Shown here: piece by piece, positions 48,161 through 59,189 of the stretch
How the letters are laid out: every line of letters starts with the position of its first letter
Position numbering within the stretch: position 1 is the first letter of the stretch
Source of the DNA: Isoetes taiwanensis
Taxonomy: Eukaryota; Streptophyta; Lycopodiopsida; Isoetales; Isoetaceae
Assembly: GCA_021234155.1 (NCBI GenBank)
Contig: JAJEKV010000013.1
Span: 13,927,877 to 13,991,876 of the forward strand
Reading direction: 5' to 3'
Length of the DNA stretch: 64,000 nucleotides
The notes under the pieces: generated by a model
What the model was told of the DNA's origin: nothing
Seen by the model: the letters and a program-made list of their open reading frames with translations, nothing else
Database searches by the model: none
Program-made: the position numbers and the translations under genes

Positions 48161-48830
48161 ACTTCCATATCGTTCTTGAATTTTTTTCAAGTGCTAAAAT
48201 ACATCATATTGGTATTCTGAAGGCATTATAGTTGCAGCAACTCTTGTGGTTATGGCTTTTGAAGATGAGACTAATAACTCTGAATTTTTATGACCTACTG
48301 GTTGGAAGAAAATAAATTTCTACAGTAGATGCACATCTTGTCTCAAGGCATCTCAACCATTTTAGATAGAGTCAAAAGTACAATGATCTACAATAAAGAA
48401 GGCACTTCCAATCATAAGATGCATTTTCTTAGAGAAGAATTGTTAGTTTCACAAGATCTTGACTTGTATAATCTAGACATTTTTTCCCACTAGTCAATAA
48501 GCCATTATACCTTTGATTCTTGAAGCTCCAATGGAGTGTGAAAAGATGAATTATGTTTTTGAATGGTTTGATGGCAGGGCATCCAGGAAATTACAAGTTA
48601 ATTCTGTTGCTATTGTGCTCAAAGATTCTAACTGTAAAGTTATAGCAGAGATTGGAAGATATCATGGTCAAATACAACAGAGTATAAAGGTTTTTATGTT
48701 GGAGTTATGGAAGCTAGATCCATGGGTGTCACTAACCTTATCATCTTTAGAGACTCTCAATTCATTTGCAGGCAAATCACAGGGGAATACCAATCGAAGA
48801 GAAGCTATAAGATAATGCATGGTCTCTGAT
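48161..48830 (+). mobile_element. Older Ty3/gypsy fossil, right part with RNase H-like sequence
   Basis: This resumes the element split by the chromovirus. Around 48555-48815 the plus strand shows RNase H-like residues (WFDGRASRK, AIVLKDSNCKVIAEIG, and further on a DSQFICRQITGEY phrase) like the archaeal-type RNase H found in plant Tat-lineage Ty3/gypsy elements. Old and much broken. Confidence 0.6.
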
Positions 48831-48899
48831 TTGCATATATTGCATGGCCTAGGTATAAGTATAACATGAAGGCCAAACTGTGAGCAAATTTTTTTTGAG

Positions 48900-50870
48900 C
48901 GTATCTAATTACATTTGAAGATTGTTTAATGAGTGGGCTGCTAATAAGAGATCATTAGCATATAGTAGCAGTATTATTAGCTCACAGTGAAGTTGCAAAA
49001 AGTCACATTTCGTTGCCTTGAGAAAATCTTTAAGCTGGTCTATGTACAACCCAAATAGAGTTGGCGAGCGGGGAGCCTTGTTTAACTCCGATATCACTGT
49101 GATTATAATCTCTGGTAGTCTTGTTGGTGTGCTAAATTTGCTCCTTACTCTTTGATATAATCTACCTATGCATAAATCGATATCTTTGGTACTCCAGTCC
49201 ATTTGAGTCTATTAATTAGCAGTTGGCATGGGACAGTATCAAATACTTTTGCAAACCTATGAAGCAGCGACAAAGCTTCCTACCATGTGCTTTAGAATCC
49301 TCTATCAATTCTTGAAGAGTGAGAAAGTGATCTAAAGTGGAGTATTTGGAGCGAAATCCAGCTTGCCCATGTGCTCTAGCATCATGTGCTTCTGCCCATG
49401 TGGAGAGTTTTACATCATAGATTTTGCCAAACAATTTTGCTAAGATGAGACTGATCATTAAAGTTTGATAGTTACCTGGTTCATACGCATCTCCTTTTTT
49501 GTGGATGACATGTATCAGACTCATATTCCAAACATTTGGAAAGCCCTCAACAATGCATTGATTAAACAAGTTGGTAATGACTATTGCAAATTCTTTTCTC
49601 CCAGGTTTGATGTATTCTGCAATCAAGCCATCAATGGCGCATTCTTTTCCTCGAAAAGTGCTCTAATCCCTTTTTGTACTTCATCCAATTCTATGCAAAA
49701 ATGCGTAGCATTAGTTTATTGCAAGTCTCGCTTGTTATCTCCTTTAAAATACAGATGCATCACATAAGATTTTCAAACATGGAGGTCAGTTAGACATAAT
49801 TGTTGTGTGGGCAGAGATAAGCAATGCCAAAATCTTTTAGGTTACAATAGTAGTTCTTTATCAAGTTCAGCTTGTTTATTTTGCTTCCAAGTCTATTTTT
49901 CAGATCTGACCAAGCGTCTATATGGTTTTAGACCAGCTGGTATATTTGTTCTTTTCCTGGCTTCTTTAAGCTCCCTATCATACTAACCATTCCTATGTTG
50001 TGTAGAGGTAACGGAGCACCTCAGGCCATAAACATTGTATGCACATTTCGTAAGCAGTCTATTAAGAGTTAATGCTCTTGCATTTATGCTGCAGAATGGT
50101 GGGTAGCTCTTCTTTAATAGCTTCATAGAAAATATCATCTTTGAGAGCATTGTATCTGGGCTTCTTAAAAAGATTACTTTGCTTAACTTCTCTGTAAGCA
50201 TCGATTTCAAATCTGGGTATTGTATGCTCTGATTCTGGCTGAAAAATTTTCAACTTTTGAAATCTTTTTGATGTGCTTGCTAAGTAATCTATACTTGAGT
50301 ATGTAGAATGAGCCTCAATTTCACCTCTAAAAGTATAGCCAGCTGACTGTCATGGCTTTATCCCATTATAAATTATCATATAAACTGAGGAAAGAAAGTT
50401 TAAAGCCTGTTGTTCAGCTTTATTGACTTCTTGTATGCTTGTTCGTGCATATTTCTCCTCCCGTTGTTCTGTTAATAGGTTACTTGGTTCGTTGTCTACA
50501 AAAACTTGTACTGATTGGAAACTTTCTGACCGCCCATTTAAATCTCCTATGATCAAAACATCACAATCCTTTTTCCATCTATGAATGCACATCCCATGCT
50601 GGACAAGTGTTCCAGTTTGCAGGTGGTAATCCGAGGCCTGAATACAGTAGTCCATAATGATCAAATTTATTTTTGCATTAATTAGATATGCTTTTCTTTT
50701 AACTATTGCATATAGTTTGTCTTCCTCATCTAGGTATTCAAATTGCAACTCCTTTCCAAATTTGTTTGTGATGGAAGATGCTACTCCCTTATGTGGCCTA
50801 CCTCTTTTGGGTTCTGGATGCCATAATAAACATGACTGATACATTCTAAAACTTTCCTAGCAAGTGTTCC
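48900..50870 (-). mobile_element. LINE fragment: endonuclease and reverse transcriptase
   Basis: Read on the minus strand, 50844-50350 carries AP-endonuclease-like sequence (DVLIIGDLNGRSESF). 49626-49216 carries RT core motifs (VIHKKGDAYEPGNYQTLM, GQAGFRSKYSTLDHFLTL), and 49202-48909 the YADD-like box (LLLYANDLLLAAHS, with Asn replacing the first Asp). Between the blocks (about 49630-50350) the frame is lost, with only short pieces readable, so this is a decayed copy. A second, shorter copy of the endonuclease part lies at 58245-58480. Confidence 0.85.
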
Positions 50871-50915
50871 TAGCAAGTGTACTAGCCCATTGTATGGGTC
50901 CCATGGCCTATTGGT

Positions 50916-50942
50916 GGGTCTAAGCACAATATTGGGGGGCAA
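50916..50942 (+). repeat. Left terminal inverted repeat of the DNA transposon
   Basis: 27 bp starting GGGTCTAAGC and ending GGGGGGCAA, the perfect reverse complement of 58173-58199. TGGT precedes it. Confidence 0.93.
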
Positions 50943-51160
50943 TTTTTTTGTCGCCGACATAGGGTGCTGGGGGGGTGCTTTATGCCTTTTTTCCTAATTT
51001 TAGGGTCCATTAACGAAGAACAGCATCGAGCGCGAAAAAACTCGAGCAAATTAAGGAGAGATCGGTAGCCCGCCAAGAATCTCTTCCCAAAATGTGGCTA
51101 TCCCTCAAATTCCAGTTTGCATTTGCTGTATTATCTTTCCTTCTTTTTTTTCAAGAACAG

Positions 51161-54100
51161 ATGGATTTGGTTGAGCGGTATGCTGCCGAATTTCAAGCAA
51201 AGTTTGGGGATTCAGATCCGGAACTTATAGCAAAAGAGCTGGGATTCGATCTTGAAGCTGATGTACCAGAAATCTTGTTACAAGAATTTGGGGCATCGAG
51301 TGTTGTGGTTGGAAAAGAATTTTCAATTTTAGGAGAGCAGCCTTCAGTTCTTCCTTGTGATCATGTAGTTTCCCCTGTAATTGCAAAAGAAAGTCCTGCT
51401 GGCCATGCAAAAGAAAGTCCTGCTGGCCATAACTGTTGTCCATGTATTCAAGTGAAATGCAAATGTATCTCACCAAATACGACTTTGCGGGGGAAAATAA
51501 TGTCCGCAAAAAAGAAGGATGCAGAGGAGAAGAGCAGAAAGATTAGCACTTGAATCTGCATCCAGTCCTCACAGATTGGCCACTCGAACCAAACAAAAGT
51601 TGGCAAAAGGTATTCTGGATAATATTCATAGTGTATGCAAGAATTTATTTCAAGATGATAGGGATGAAATATTGGCAAGAACAGGTCAGGGATTGCCTGA
51701 AATTGGCATAATGGGACACAAGGAATTGTTTGCAGTTAGGCAAGTTGTTGATAATGTGAAGAGCAGTCTTCAAACTAACAAGCTAAGAAGGAACCAGGAT
51801 ATGACACAAGCGAGGTCATCTACTCTTGTAATGGCTGTTAATAATGCTAGCAATAAGTCTGGAGTTGCAAAGACTTTAAACATAAAGAGAAGGACTGTGT
51901 ATGCTGCTTTGGACAAGAGGAAAGCAGCTGCAATTGGTGGGCCCTGGTCCATGTTTAAGAGAAAGGATAGAAGTGACAAGCTCTCTTTTAAAGATCGAGA
52001 GAAAATATATAGTTACTGGGTTTGTAACACAAGAGTATCTCCCAACAAGAAACAAGTTGTGAAGCTTAGGAGAACCTCTGAAGGAGTCAAGAATTTCAAG
52101 CCATATAGGTTGCATCCCATCCACTTTTTGGAAGAATCTCAGGTTAGTGAACTTTGATATTAGTTTAGAAGTTCCTAGAATTGTCAATTTACTGCCACAT
52201 TTGAAGATCAGACATATTTGTTGAAGTGTAAATGTTATAAAAGTTTTTTTGTGTTGGCTTGACGTGCAGGTTGTCTTCTACAAAAAGTTTCAGAAACAGA
52301 ATCCTGACATCAAAGTAGGTTTGAGAAGGTTTGAGTGCTTGAAACCTTTGTTTGTTAGGAGACTAAAAGATCGTGAAACATGCATGTGCATTTATCACAT
52401 GAAGATGGAATTTGTGAGACAGGCATTGAATAGAATTAGAAGAGACATGAACACACATGGAACAAATTGTAAGTGCAAGTGTTCAATTTGTGGTGCTGGA
52501 GATCTTTGTGAAGCAAAGGAGAAGACTTTCAATAGTGTTAGTGAATTATGGAGGTCAACGGTATGTTCTAAGGCAGATGAGGATCTTTGGCACAAAGCAA
52601 ATTGTCTACAACTGTGGAATAAGAAAATTCAAAAGATGTCCAAGGGAGAAGAGCGCTATTCGGACAATCGATTGGAAGAACTTTGAGAAGGTATGTACAT
52701 TGTTTTTGCACTTGTATTCAATATTTGTAATGACATGTAACTTATTTAAACTAAATCTGAAACTATGAATCTGAGACTGCTGCAGGTTAAAGAGACAATA
52801 AAAAGGAATGTGGGAAAGGATGGCTCCATCAAAGAGAAGACCAAGGATATCATGAGGCTAGTCTACAAAACAACAACATTGAAAGAATTCATGTCTCATG
52901 CTGAATCTGTCATGAAGCAGTTCATTCCACATAATTACGGCCTAGGTGGCAAGCGAGAACAATTTAAAAATTGTCTTCAAACATTTCAAAAGGTAATTTG
53001 TGGTTTTATTTATAGATTTTGCCGGAGAATTTCTCCTTCAAAGTTCAACAGGAAATCCAAAGTATGCATTGGCATAATGACCAATGTTCCATCCTAGTTC
53101 ATATCACTTACAGACATGCCCAAGAATCTGAAATCCCACACATCAAGATTGGTGACAGAAAAATAGTGAAAGAGACACATTTCTATATATCGGACGATAA
53201 GAAAAACATGCCAGTTTATTTGTCCAGCATTGTTTGCAAAACCATCACGAGTTTTTGTTGGCTTGGGGAGTTAATTTGGCAAAACATGTGTTCTGGTCTG
53301 ACGGATGTGCCGCACAGTTCAAATCTTCTAGAGCTTTCTACTTCTTGGGAAGATTCTACAAGCTCAAGGGGATTAAGTTGCAGTGGAACTTCTTTGCCAC
53401 ATCACATGGTAAAGGGGAGCATGACGGGGCTGGAGCTGTCATCAAAAGAATATTGACGAGTGAAATGCTTAAAAGGGGCAGCACACCCTTAAGGAATTCT
53501 GAAGATGTTGTCAACTTTCTCAATTCCTATTTCAGCTGCAAACAAACTTCAAAGGACTGCAAACAAACTTCAAAGGACTGCAACATACAAAGGTATTAGT
53601 TTTATTCCATAGTGTTGAGTCATTTAATATTGAAATTATTTCTTACACCCACAACCGTTTATTTTAGGTTCTTCTGGCTTGTTAAGTTGGGTGATGTGAA
53701 CAGAGATTTGCCATATGAATGTGATACTTTAGCCGGTACAAAAAAGATTCACACAATTAGGCCTTACTGCCAAGACAGGCCAACTGAAATGGCACATAGG
53801 CATCTATCATGCTTTTGCAGATTTTGTTGGAGAGAATTATGGTCTAAATGTAGACATGCATCTCGGCTTGGAGATTATTCATTGTCAACCCTGATTCCTA
53901 TGGTTTTTGAGCAGGAATCACCCGTCCACCATGTACAGTATGAGGGGGACAATCAATGGAAAGCAGAAATGGTTGAAGTAGGTGATAACTTTGTTGTGAA
54001 TGCAGAGGAAGGAAATGATGAGAATGTGGATTTTGGATAATCAAGTGCTTTGAACCTAAACACATTGTCCGCATGCATTTAAGGACTATTGGGGCTCTAA

Positions 54101-54357
54101 GTTCAACAAAGAGGAGGTTGTCTTATCGGTAAATATTACAAGTTCATCGGAGATGGTAAGTATGAGTTGTTAGACAATATGCCCGATGTAACTTGCTATA
54201 CACACCTTGTAGTTTGTGCAAAGGTTGAATTGCGGTGCACATGGTGAGAAGGGTGTGTTACGCCTCTCGGGGCGATGTACATGAGCAGATTATTGAGTAT
54301 TTGCCTCCTCCCTCATCCGAGGCACTCGCTGCCAGCCCCAGTACAGAGGAGGATTGA
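51161..54357 (+). CDS. Transposase of the DNA transposon, multi-exon, mildly damaged
   Basis: Likely start is the ATG at 51161 (MDLVERYAAEFQAKFG). Blocks: 51161 to about 51540; about 51520-52142 with a helix-turn-helix (SGVAKTLNIKRRTVYAALDK, about 51861-51920); 52270 to about 52690 with FYKKFQKQNPDIKVGLRRF and cysteine clusters (TCMCIYH, CKCKCSICGAGDLC); 52786-52992; 53016-53592 with WSDGCAAQFKSSRAF and SHGKGEHDGAGAVIKR; 53668 onward with LSCFCRFCWRELWSKC. Introns at 52143-52269, 52993-53015 and 53593-53667 show GT...AG ends. A further coding-like piece ends at a stop at 54355-54357. The reading frame changes near 51530, near 52610 and near 53225, and again beyond 54040, so this copy is probably inactive. 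The Asp of SDGC may be catalytic (inference). Two short in-frame duplications (AKESPAGH, CKQTSKD) are present. Confidence 0.8.
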
Positions 54358-54385
54358 TGCAGTGAAGTGAATCCATGCATAAATG

Positions 54386-54510
54386 TTAATATAACATTGT
54401 AAACTTGGGCATGTAACAGCCTTGTAAACTTGGGCATGTATGACCTTGGTCACTTGGGCATGTAATGACCTTAATATAACATTGTAAACTTGGGCATGTA
54501 ACAGCCTTGT
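54386..54510. repeat. Tandem ACTTGGGCATGTA repeats after the transposase
   Basis: Four ACTTGGGCATGTA units lie in a larger two-copy duplication (TTAATATAACATTGTAAAC phrase at about 54387 and 54472), just downstream of the transposase stop. Confidence 0.85.
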
Positions 54511-54714
54511 TTTAATATCAAGTGAATCACGGTTGATCAAGTGTCTTTTTCTATTGTTTTTCTTGTTGGGTGCCCGGATTGTCAAGCGCCTTTGTATGGA
54601 GCAATTTGTATGAATTGAACAAGTGTTTAAGTAATGAAATTTTACAAGTGTTGGTAGTTAATGTTTAAGTGTCTTCATCATTTCATGAAGTGAAATAACT
54701 TCTGTTTTTCTATT

Positions 54715-54958
54715 GAGTTCAATAACTTGTGTTTTTGACTTGTGTTCAATAACTTGTGTTCAATAACTTGTATTATTTCGAGTTCAATAACTTGTATTAT
54801 TTCGAGTTCAATAACTTGTTTTTGAGTTCAATAACTTGTATTATTTCGAGTTCAATAACTTGTTTTTGAGTTCAATAACCAGTATTATTTCGAGTTCAAT
54901 AACTTGTTTTTGAGTTCAATAACTTGTATTATTTCGAGTTCAATAACTTGTGTTTTTG
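54715..54958. repeat. TTCAATAACTTGT minisatellite
   Basis: About eleven TTCAATAACTTGT units are separated by two alternating spacers (ATTATTTCGAG and TTTTGAG), giving 20- and 24-bp periods. It lies between the 3' ends of the two convergent transposon genes. Confidence 0.9.
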
Positions 54959-55401
54959 TATTGAAGACAATAAGTTGTCTGTTTCTATTGTCTTCTTTGT
55001 GTTTGTGTTTGTGTAAAGTTTTAATTGCATTTTCAAATATTCCATATTCAAGTATTGCTAGCTCTCAAAGCTTCAGTACAATTAACCTGTTGCAAACCAT
55101 ATTTTCATAAAGAAGACTGCAAACCACATATTCATGCAAAAAATGCTCACAAGTTTGACAACCATAAATATTTCATTCATTTGAAAGGCATTTACATTGT
55201 GAGAGGTTCAAATTTGCTGCCTTTACAAAATAGGCAGTGCAAAAACATTGACATCGTGTCAATGGTTTGACATTCATCCTGTACAAAATAAACATTGTAG
55301 TTCAAGTCATTTGAAAAGGGATCTTCACTCTGCATAATAGTAACATGAAACTGAATTAACATACAAAGTTACAAACCTGGCAAGTTGCAAATATCAATAA
55401 G

Positions 55402-57684
55402 TTACAAACCTGGCAAGTGTAAAGAGATCTTCTTATGTTTAACAAACTGTTCCAGTGTCATGGCTTCTTCATCACTGTCATCATCACGAGCATCAGCATC
55501 TTTGGCAGCAGCAGATGGAATTGAAGATACTGCAACTTGGACAGGAACAGGTAGAGATGGAATTGGAGGTGCTTGAGCTGAAGGGGCTTCAACTAATGGT
55601 ATTACAACTTCGAGAGGAACATGAGGAGATTCAAATGAAGGAGCCTGCACTATAGGAACATTGGCTTCCACTGTCTTTGAAATAAAAGGTCTTTGGAACT
55701 AGAGGTGCTGCGATTCTGGGGGCTTGAAGGTGCTGCAGATTCATGGGGGCTTCAAAAGGTCTTTGGAACTAGAGGTGCCGATTCTGAGGGGGCTTCAAAA
55801 GTCTTTGCAGCTTAAAGGGGCATCAGCAATTGAAGGTTGTATAGCAGCAATTGTAGATCTTCCTGGTTCAAACCACAAATTTGCAATCTGGCTAGAGTTG
55901 AAGGACTCAGCTTGGTTGCTTAAAGTATCATCTAACAACAGAAAATGATAATTAGTAGCTGCAATTTAGTAACACATCATTCTTTGAAATGAAATATAGC
56001 ACATGTATACCTGAGGGAACATCCTGTTGTAGGTTCTTCAAAGAATCCTTTGGTGTATTCTCCCCACATTTTTTCTTGGTAACCTCTTGCTGCTTACCTT
56101 TTGGTCCAGCCTTCTTTGTACTCTTTGGCTTATCTGTAAGGTAAGTAAGTTAAAAATACAAACATGAATGACATTATTTTATAACTAGTATATGCACTCA
56201 CTAGAAACTGCAGGTATATGCTCACGTGCATTCCATTTCCTAGGTCTACCTTTACGAACATTAGGGAGTTTCTTTTGTCCACCTTCTTCTGCAATTGGTA
56301 AGGATTCTATTACTATTGGTGCAGGTTCAGCCTCAGAAATCCCTGGACCTGTTTGATCCTTAGCAGGTCCAATATTAGCATGTTCTTCTCCCTTCCTTTT
56401 CCTCTTGGCATCAACTGCAAAAAACACAAGGCTGTAAGATTTATAAACTGCAATTAATAAAGACATTTATCTACATACTAACCTTTCTTGGGTGATGTCA
56501 TAGACCTTGTTACACGTCTCTTCACCTTCACAGGTTCAGGTTCAGAGACTTGATCTTCCTCCATGTCTTCATCATCTTCTTCATGAGCAACAAGTTCTTC
56601 CTTACACTTGTTGGTAGGTAAGGAATCCAGGTAACCAAGCTCAACATATAATTCTGTAGGCACTTCACTCTTGCAAACTATGCAAAGAAGGTTCTCCATA
56701 CAAACTTGGAAACAAAACAAGTGATACTTGTGTCCACATTTTAATTCAACACTAAATGTATAATCTGGATTGAATTCAAACCCACATACTTGACAACCAG
56801 AAACAAGATTAATCACTGTCAACTTACCAGAACTCGGTCTAATAATGCTTCTGCTAGCATAGTGCTCACGTAGGTGCTGCAAATGTTTAGCCTTCTCTTT
56901 GTATTCAGAAAAATCCAACATTCTGGCATGCAAGACATTGTTCAAACCTGATAACTTCTCCTCCATTGCTTTACTGTTGTCAGTTTTTCCTTTTCAAAAT
57001 TGTGAGCAAAGACAAACCAAGCTTAGATTCATCATCACAAAGCTTAGCAATACCAATTTCCTCATCTGGAAAGTCTTCAACCATAAGCTGAATATCACGT
57101 TTAACAATTTTAATACTCTTGGAAACAGAGGTTGCAGCCTCATCAAAACCTGCAAGCAAGCCCTCATTTCTAATTTTCTCAATTTCAACCTCTTTGATTT
57201 GCTGCTGCAGAGACTTGATGGAATCTTCAAAAGCTAAATATTCAGCTTCTAAATAAGAGACACCCATATTAATATTCTCCAAAGTAGTGTCTACTTGATC
57301 TGTTTTATGCCTTTTGTTCCTATTTGAAATCTCAATTCTTTCAAAAGCAAAGGTAGCCCAATCCAACAAATACTTACTTGGGTTCGATTCAGCTCTTCTA
57401 GTGTCCGCCAAGTTTAATGCGGAATGCGGGCAAAAATAGTTACGGCCTCATTGTTTTTCAAACCATCTTGATAAGACCCTGTTAATTAAATCCTTGAGAC
57501 GATGTTCAAACTCTGGCCTAATTGCTGATACTTTTATCTTGTTGTCTTTCTTCACTTCCGTGGTCCAAACTGTCAAGAAATCACCCCTGGTGCAATCTGC
57601 CCAAGTTATAGTGCTTGGATCCTTGCCCTCATTGCACAAGCCACGATATTCTACAAACTGCTGGACTGTGTAAGCTTTCCTCAT
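55402..57684 (-). CDS. Second transposon gene: coiled coil, RING-H2 finger, AT-hook
   Basis: Start at 57684 (MRKAYTVQQFVEYRG), just after an AG acceptor, so a non-coding or lost first exon may lie upstream. The block 57684-56980 contains a coiled coil (LEAEYLAFEDSIKSLQQQIK) and one in-frame stop near 57448. A one-base frame change near 56975 leads to 56966-56483 with a complete RING-H2 finger (56795-56673: C-x2-C-x15-C-x-H-x2-H-x2-C-x9-C-x2-C). Then come exons 56414-56202 (AT-hook GRPRKW, basic RKRK), 56133-56011 (lysine-rich) and 55931 onward. A proline/alanine-rich, acidic C-terminal part ends at 55402. Introns have GT...AG ends with agreeing phases. RING-H2 proteins are usually ubiquitin E3 ligases; AT-hooks bind AT-rich DNA. 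Its role in transposition is inference. Confidence 0.75.
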
Positions 57685-58172
57685 CTGCAAAGCAAGCATC
57701 AGAAAAGTTAGGCGATTCAAATTAAAAAAAGAACAAAACAAATAAGTCTTGAATCTTCAATCTTTCTTAACTTCAAAAACAAACAGAAAAATCAGGAAGG
57801 ATGACACAGAGACATGGATTTTTACCTCTTGTATGGTAGGCGGCTTGTTTGGTTCTTTGCCGAGCGCGCCGATCTTCAAATAAAACCTCTACGAGGGTTT
57901 GTACCCAGTGGCAACAACATCGAAAGCGAGCATGGCAATTATGATAAAGTACCAGTGATTCATTGGCAGCAAAAGATCATAGCTCTGGCCTCAAATCATA
58001 GCATGAAATCATAGGTCCGGCTTCACGCAGAAAATGTGCGCCAAAAGGATTTTAGGGTAAAGCAAGAACACAATTGAAAAAAAAAAACGGGCGGGGGGAG
58101 GGGAGGGAAAAAAAAAAGAGGGAAAAAAACTTCTTTAGGGGGGTGCTGAAGGGGTGCTTGCCATGCGCATTT

Positions 58173-58199
58173 TTGCCCCCCAATATTGTGCTTAGACCC
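58173..58199 (-). repeat. Right terminal inverted repeat of the DNA transposon
   Basis: The perfect inverse of the left repeat, ending GCTTAGACCC, followed by TGGT. Confidence 0.93.
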
Positions 58200-58203
58200 T
58201 GGT

Positions 58204-58244
58204 CTCCGTGGACGTTAAAAAAACTATTCTATTCTATTCTAATT
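58204..58244 (+). repeat. Retroposon 3' end, right part, with TTCTA tail
   Basis: CTCCGTGGACGTTAAAA followed by ATTCT units continues the repeat whose left part (CCCATGGCCTATTGGT) ends at 50915. The DNA transposon split it. Confidence 0.7.
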
Positions 58245-58485
58245 TGCAAATGGTAATCCGAGGGCTGAATATAGCAATCTACAATGATCGAATCTCAGAT
58301 ATGCTTTTAACTTAACTAGTGCATACCATTTGTCTTCCTCATCTAGAATTGAAATTGCAACTCCTTTCCAAATTTTGTTATGATGGAATATGCTACTCCG
58401 CCATGTGGTCTACCTCTTTTGGGTTTTGGGTGCCATACTGAACCTGACTATACATTCCAAAACTTGTCATCATGGCGCATTGATG
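58245..58485 (-). mobile_element. Second partial copy of the LINE endonuclease region
   Basis: The sequence matches about 50610-50855 with scattered differences (phrases ATTGCAACTCCTTTCCAAA and GGTAATCCGAGG). It is therefore a second insertion or an old duplication rather than the other half of the copy at 48.9-50.9 kb. Confidence 0.75.
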
Positions 58486-58489
58486 TTCC

Positions 58490-59185
58490 CAAGTTTTAAG
58501 TAAAAATAAAATATATACGTCCTTGTTCTTTAACCATTCTATACTATGTTGCATTCCTTTTGATCCTTTTGTGTACTCGCAACACAGAGACACTATGGCA
58601 GGCCAATGATGTTGCTCAAGCATGCCCTAGATTTCCTATGTAGATGTATCTCTGATTATGACTTGGCCATTCCTGTATATTGCCCATTTTCCATCCATTC
58701 TATCTTTTTTCACCTTATAGAGAGCTTTGGGTCCATCACAGAACTATTGCCAAGTTACACTGCTTTGCCAATTCAAACCATAGTTTGGAATCCAATAACA
58801 AGCCGCCCAAGAACAAATCGTTGGAATCGACTGAAGCAAAAACCTGAAATGTGCTCTGTCCAACATGATCAGACAGCAAAAAATGCTCTGCTCCAAAACA
58901 GCACGGAACTGATCTGTGCAAGGAGCACAGAACTGGTCTGAAATATCAAATATTGCTTCTCCGTTCCTCTGTGACTACAAAACACAAAAGCTGAAGAAGC
59001 TGACATAACAGATGTTGGGTGGGTGGGTGGGTGGGTGGGTGCTATAGAAGGACGTTCTACGGCAAAAAACCAAGGGAGATGCAGATGAGCTGATGAAAAA
59101 GGAGGAGAGAAAGAAAGGTATAAATAGACGTCAGAAGGGCTGTAACTGCCAAAACTAACTCATGGGAATGGTTTTGACAATTACA
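58490..59185. other. Spacer with a GGGT microsatellite
   Basis: No gene was recognised. Six GGGT units at 59017-59040 could form a G-quadruplex on the plus strand. Confidence 0.6.
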
Positions 59186-59189
59186 TTAG

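Larger units (their letters stand above)
50916..58199. mobile_element. 7284-bp DNA transposon with two genes, Sola-like (tentative)
   Basis: Terminal inverted repeats are perfect over 27 bp (50916-50942 and 58173-58199, beginning GGGTCTAAGCACAATATT). TGGT flanks both ends (50912-50915, 58200-58203). The joined flank, ATTGGT plus CTCCGTGG, occurs uninterrupted in a related repeat at 5776-5790, which confirms the ends and the 4-bp duplication. Two convergent genes fill the element. G-rich subterminal phrases (GGGGTGCT type) occur at both ends in the same orientation. Sola elements make 4-bp duplications and often start with GRG, which fits. The transposase has none of the signatures I know for hAT, CACTA, MULE or KDZ. 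Confidence 0.85.

Noticed and set aside
54715-54958. Regular repeats with spacers, at first glance CRISPR-like
   Set aside because: The spacers are just two alternating sequences, units are 20-24 bp, and this is plant transposon DNA; it is a minisatellite.
50916-58199. Assignment of the DNA transposon to CACTA, hAT or KDZ
   Set aside because: Ends are not CACTA, the duplication is 4 bp rather than 3 or 8, and the transposase lacks the motifs of those groups.
58245-58485. Reading the LINE pieces on both sides of the DNA transposon as one LINE split by it
   Set aside because: The right piece repeats sequence already present on the left, so they are two copies; the element actually split is the short retroposon end.
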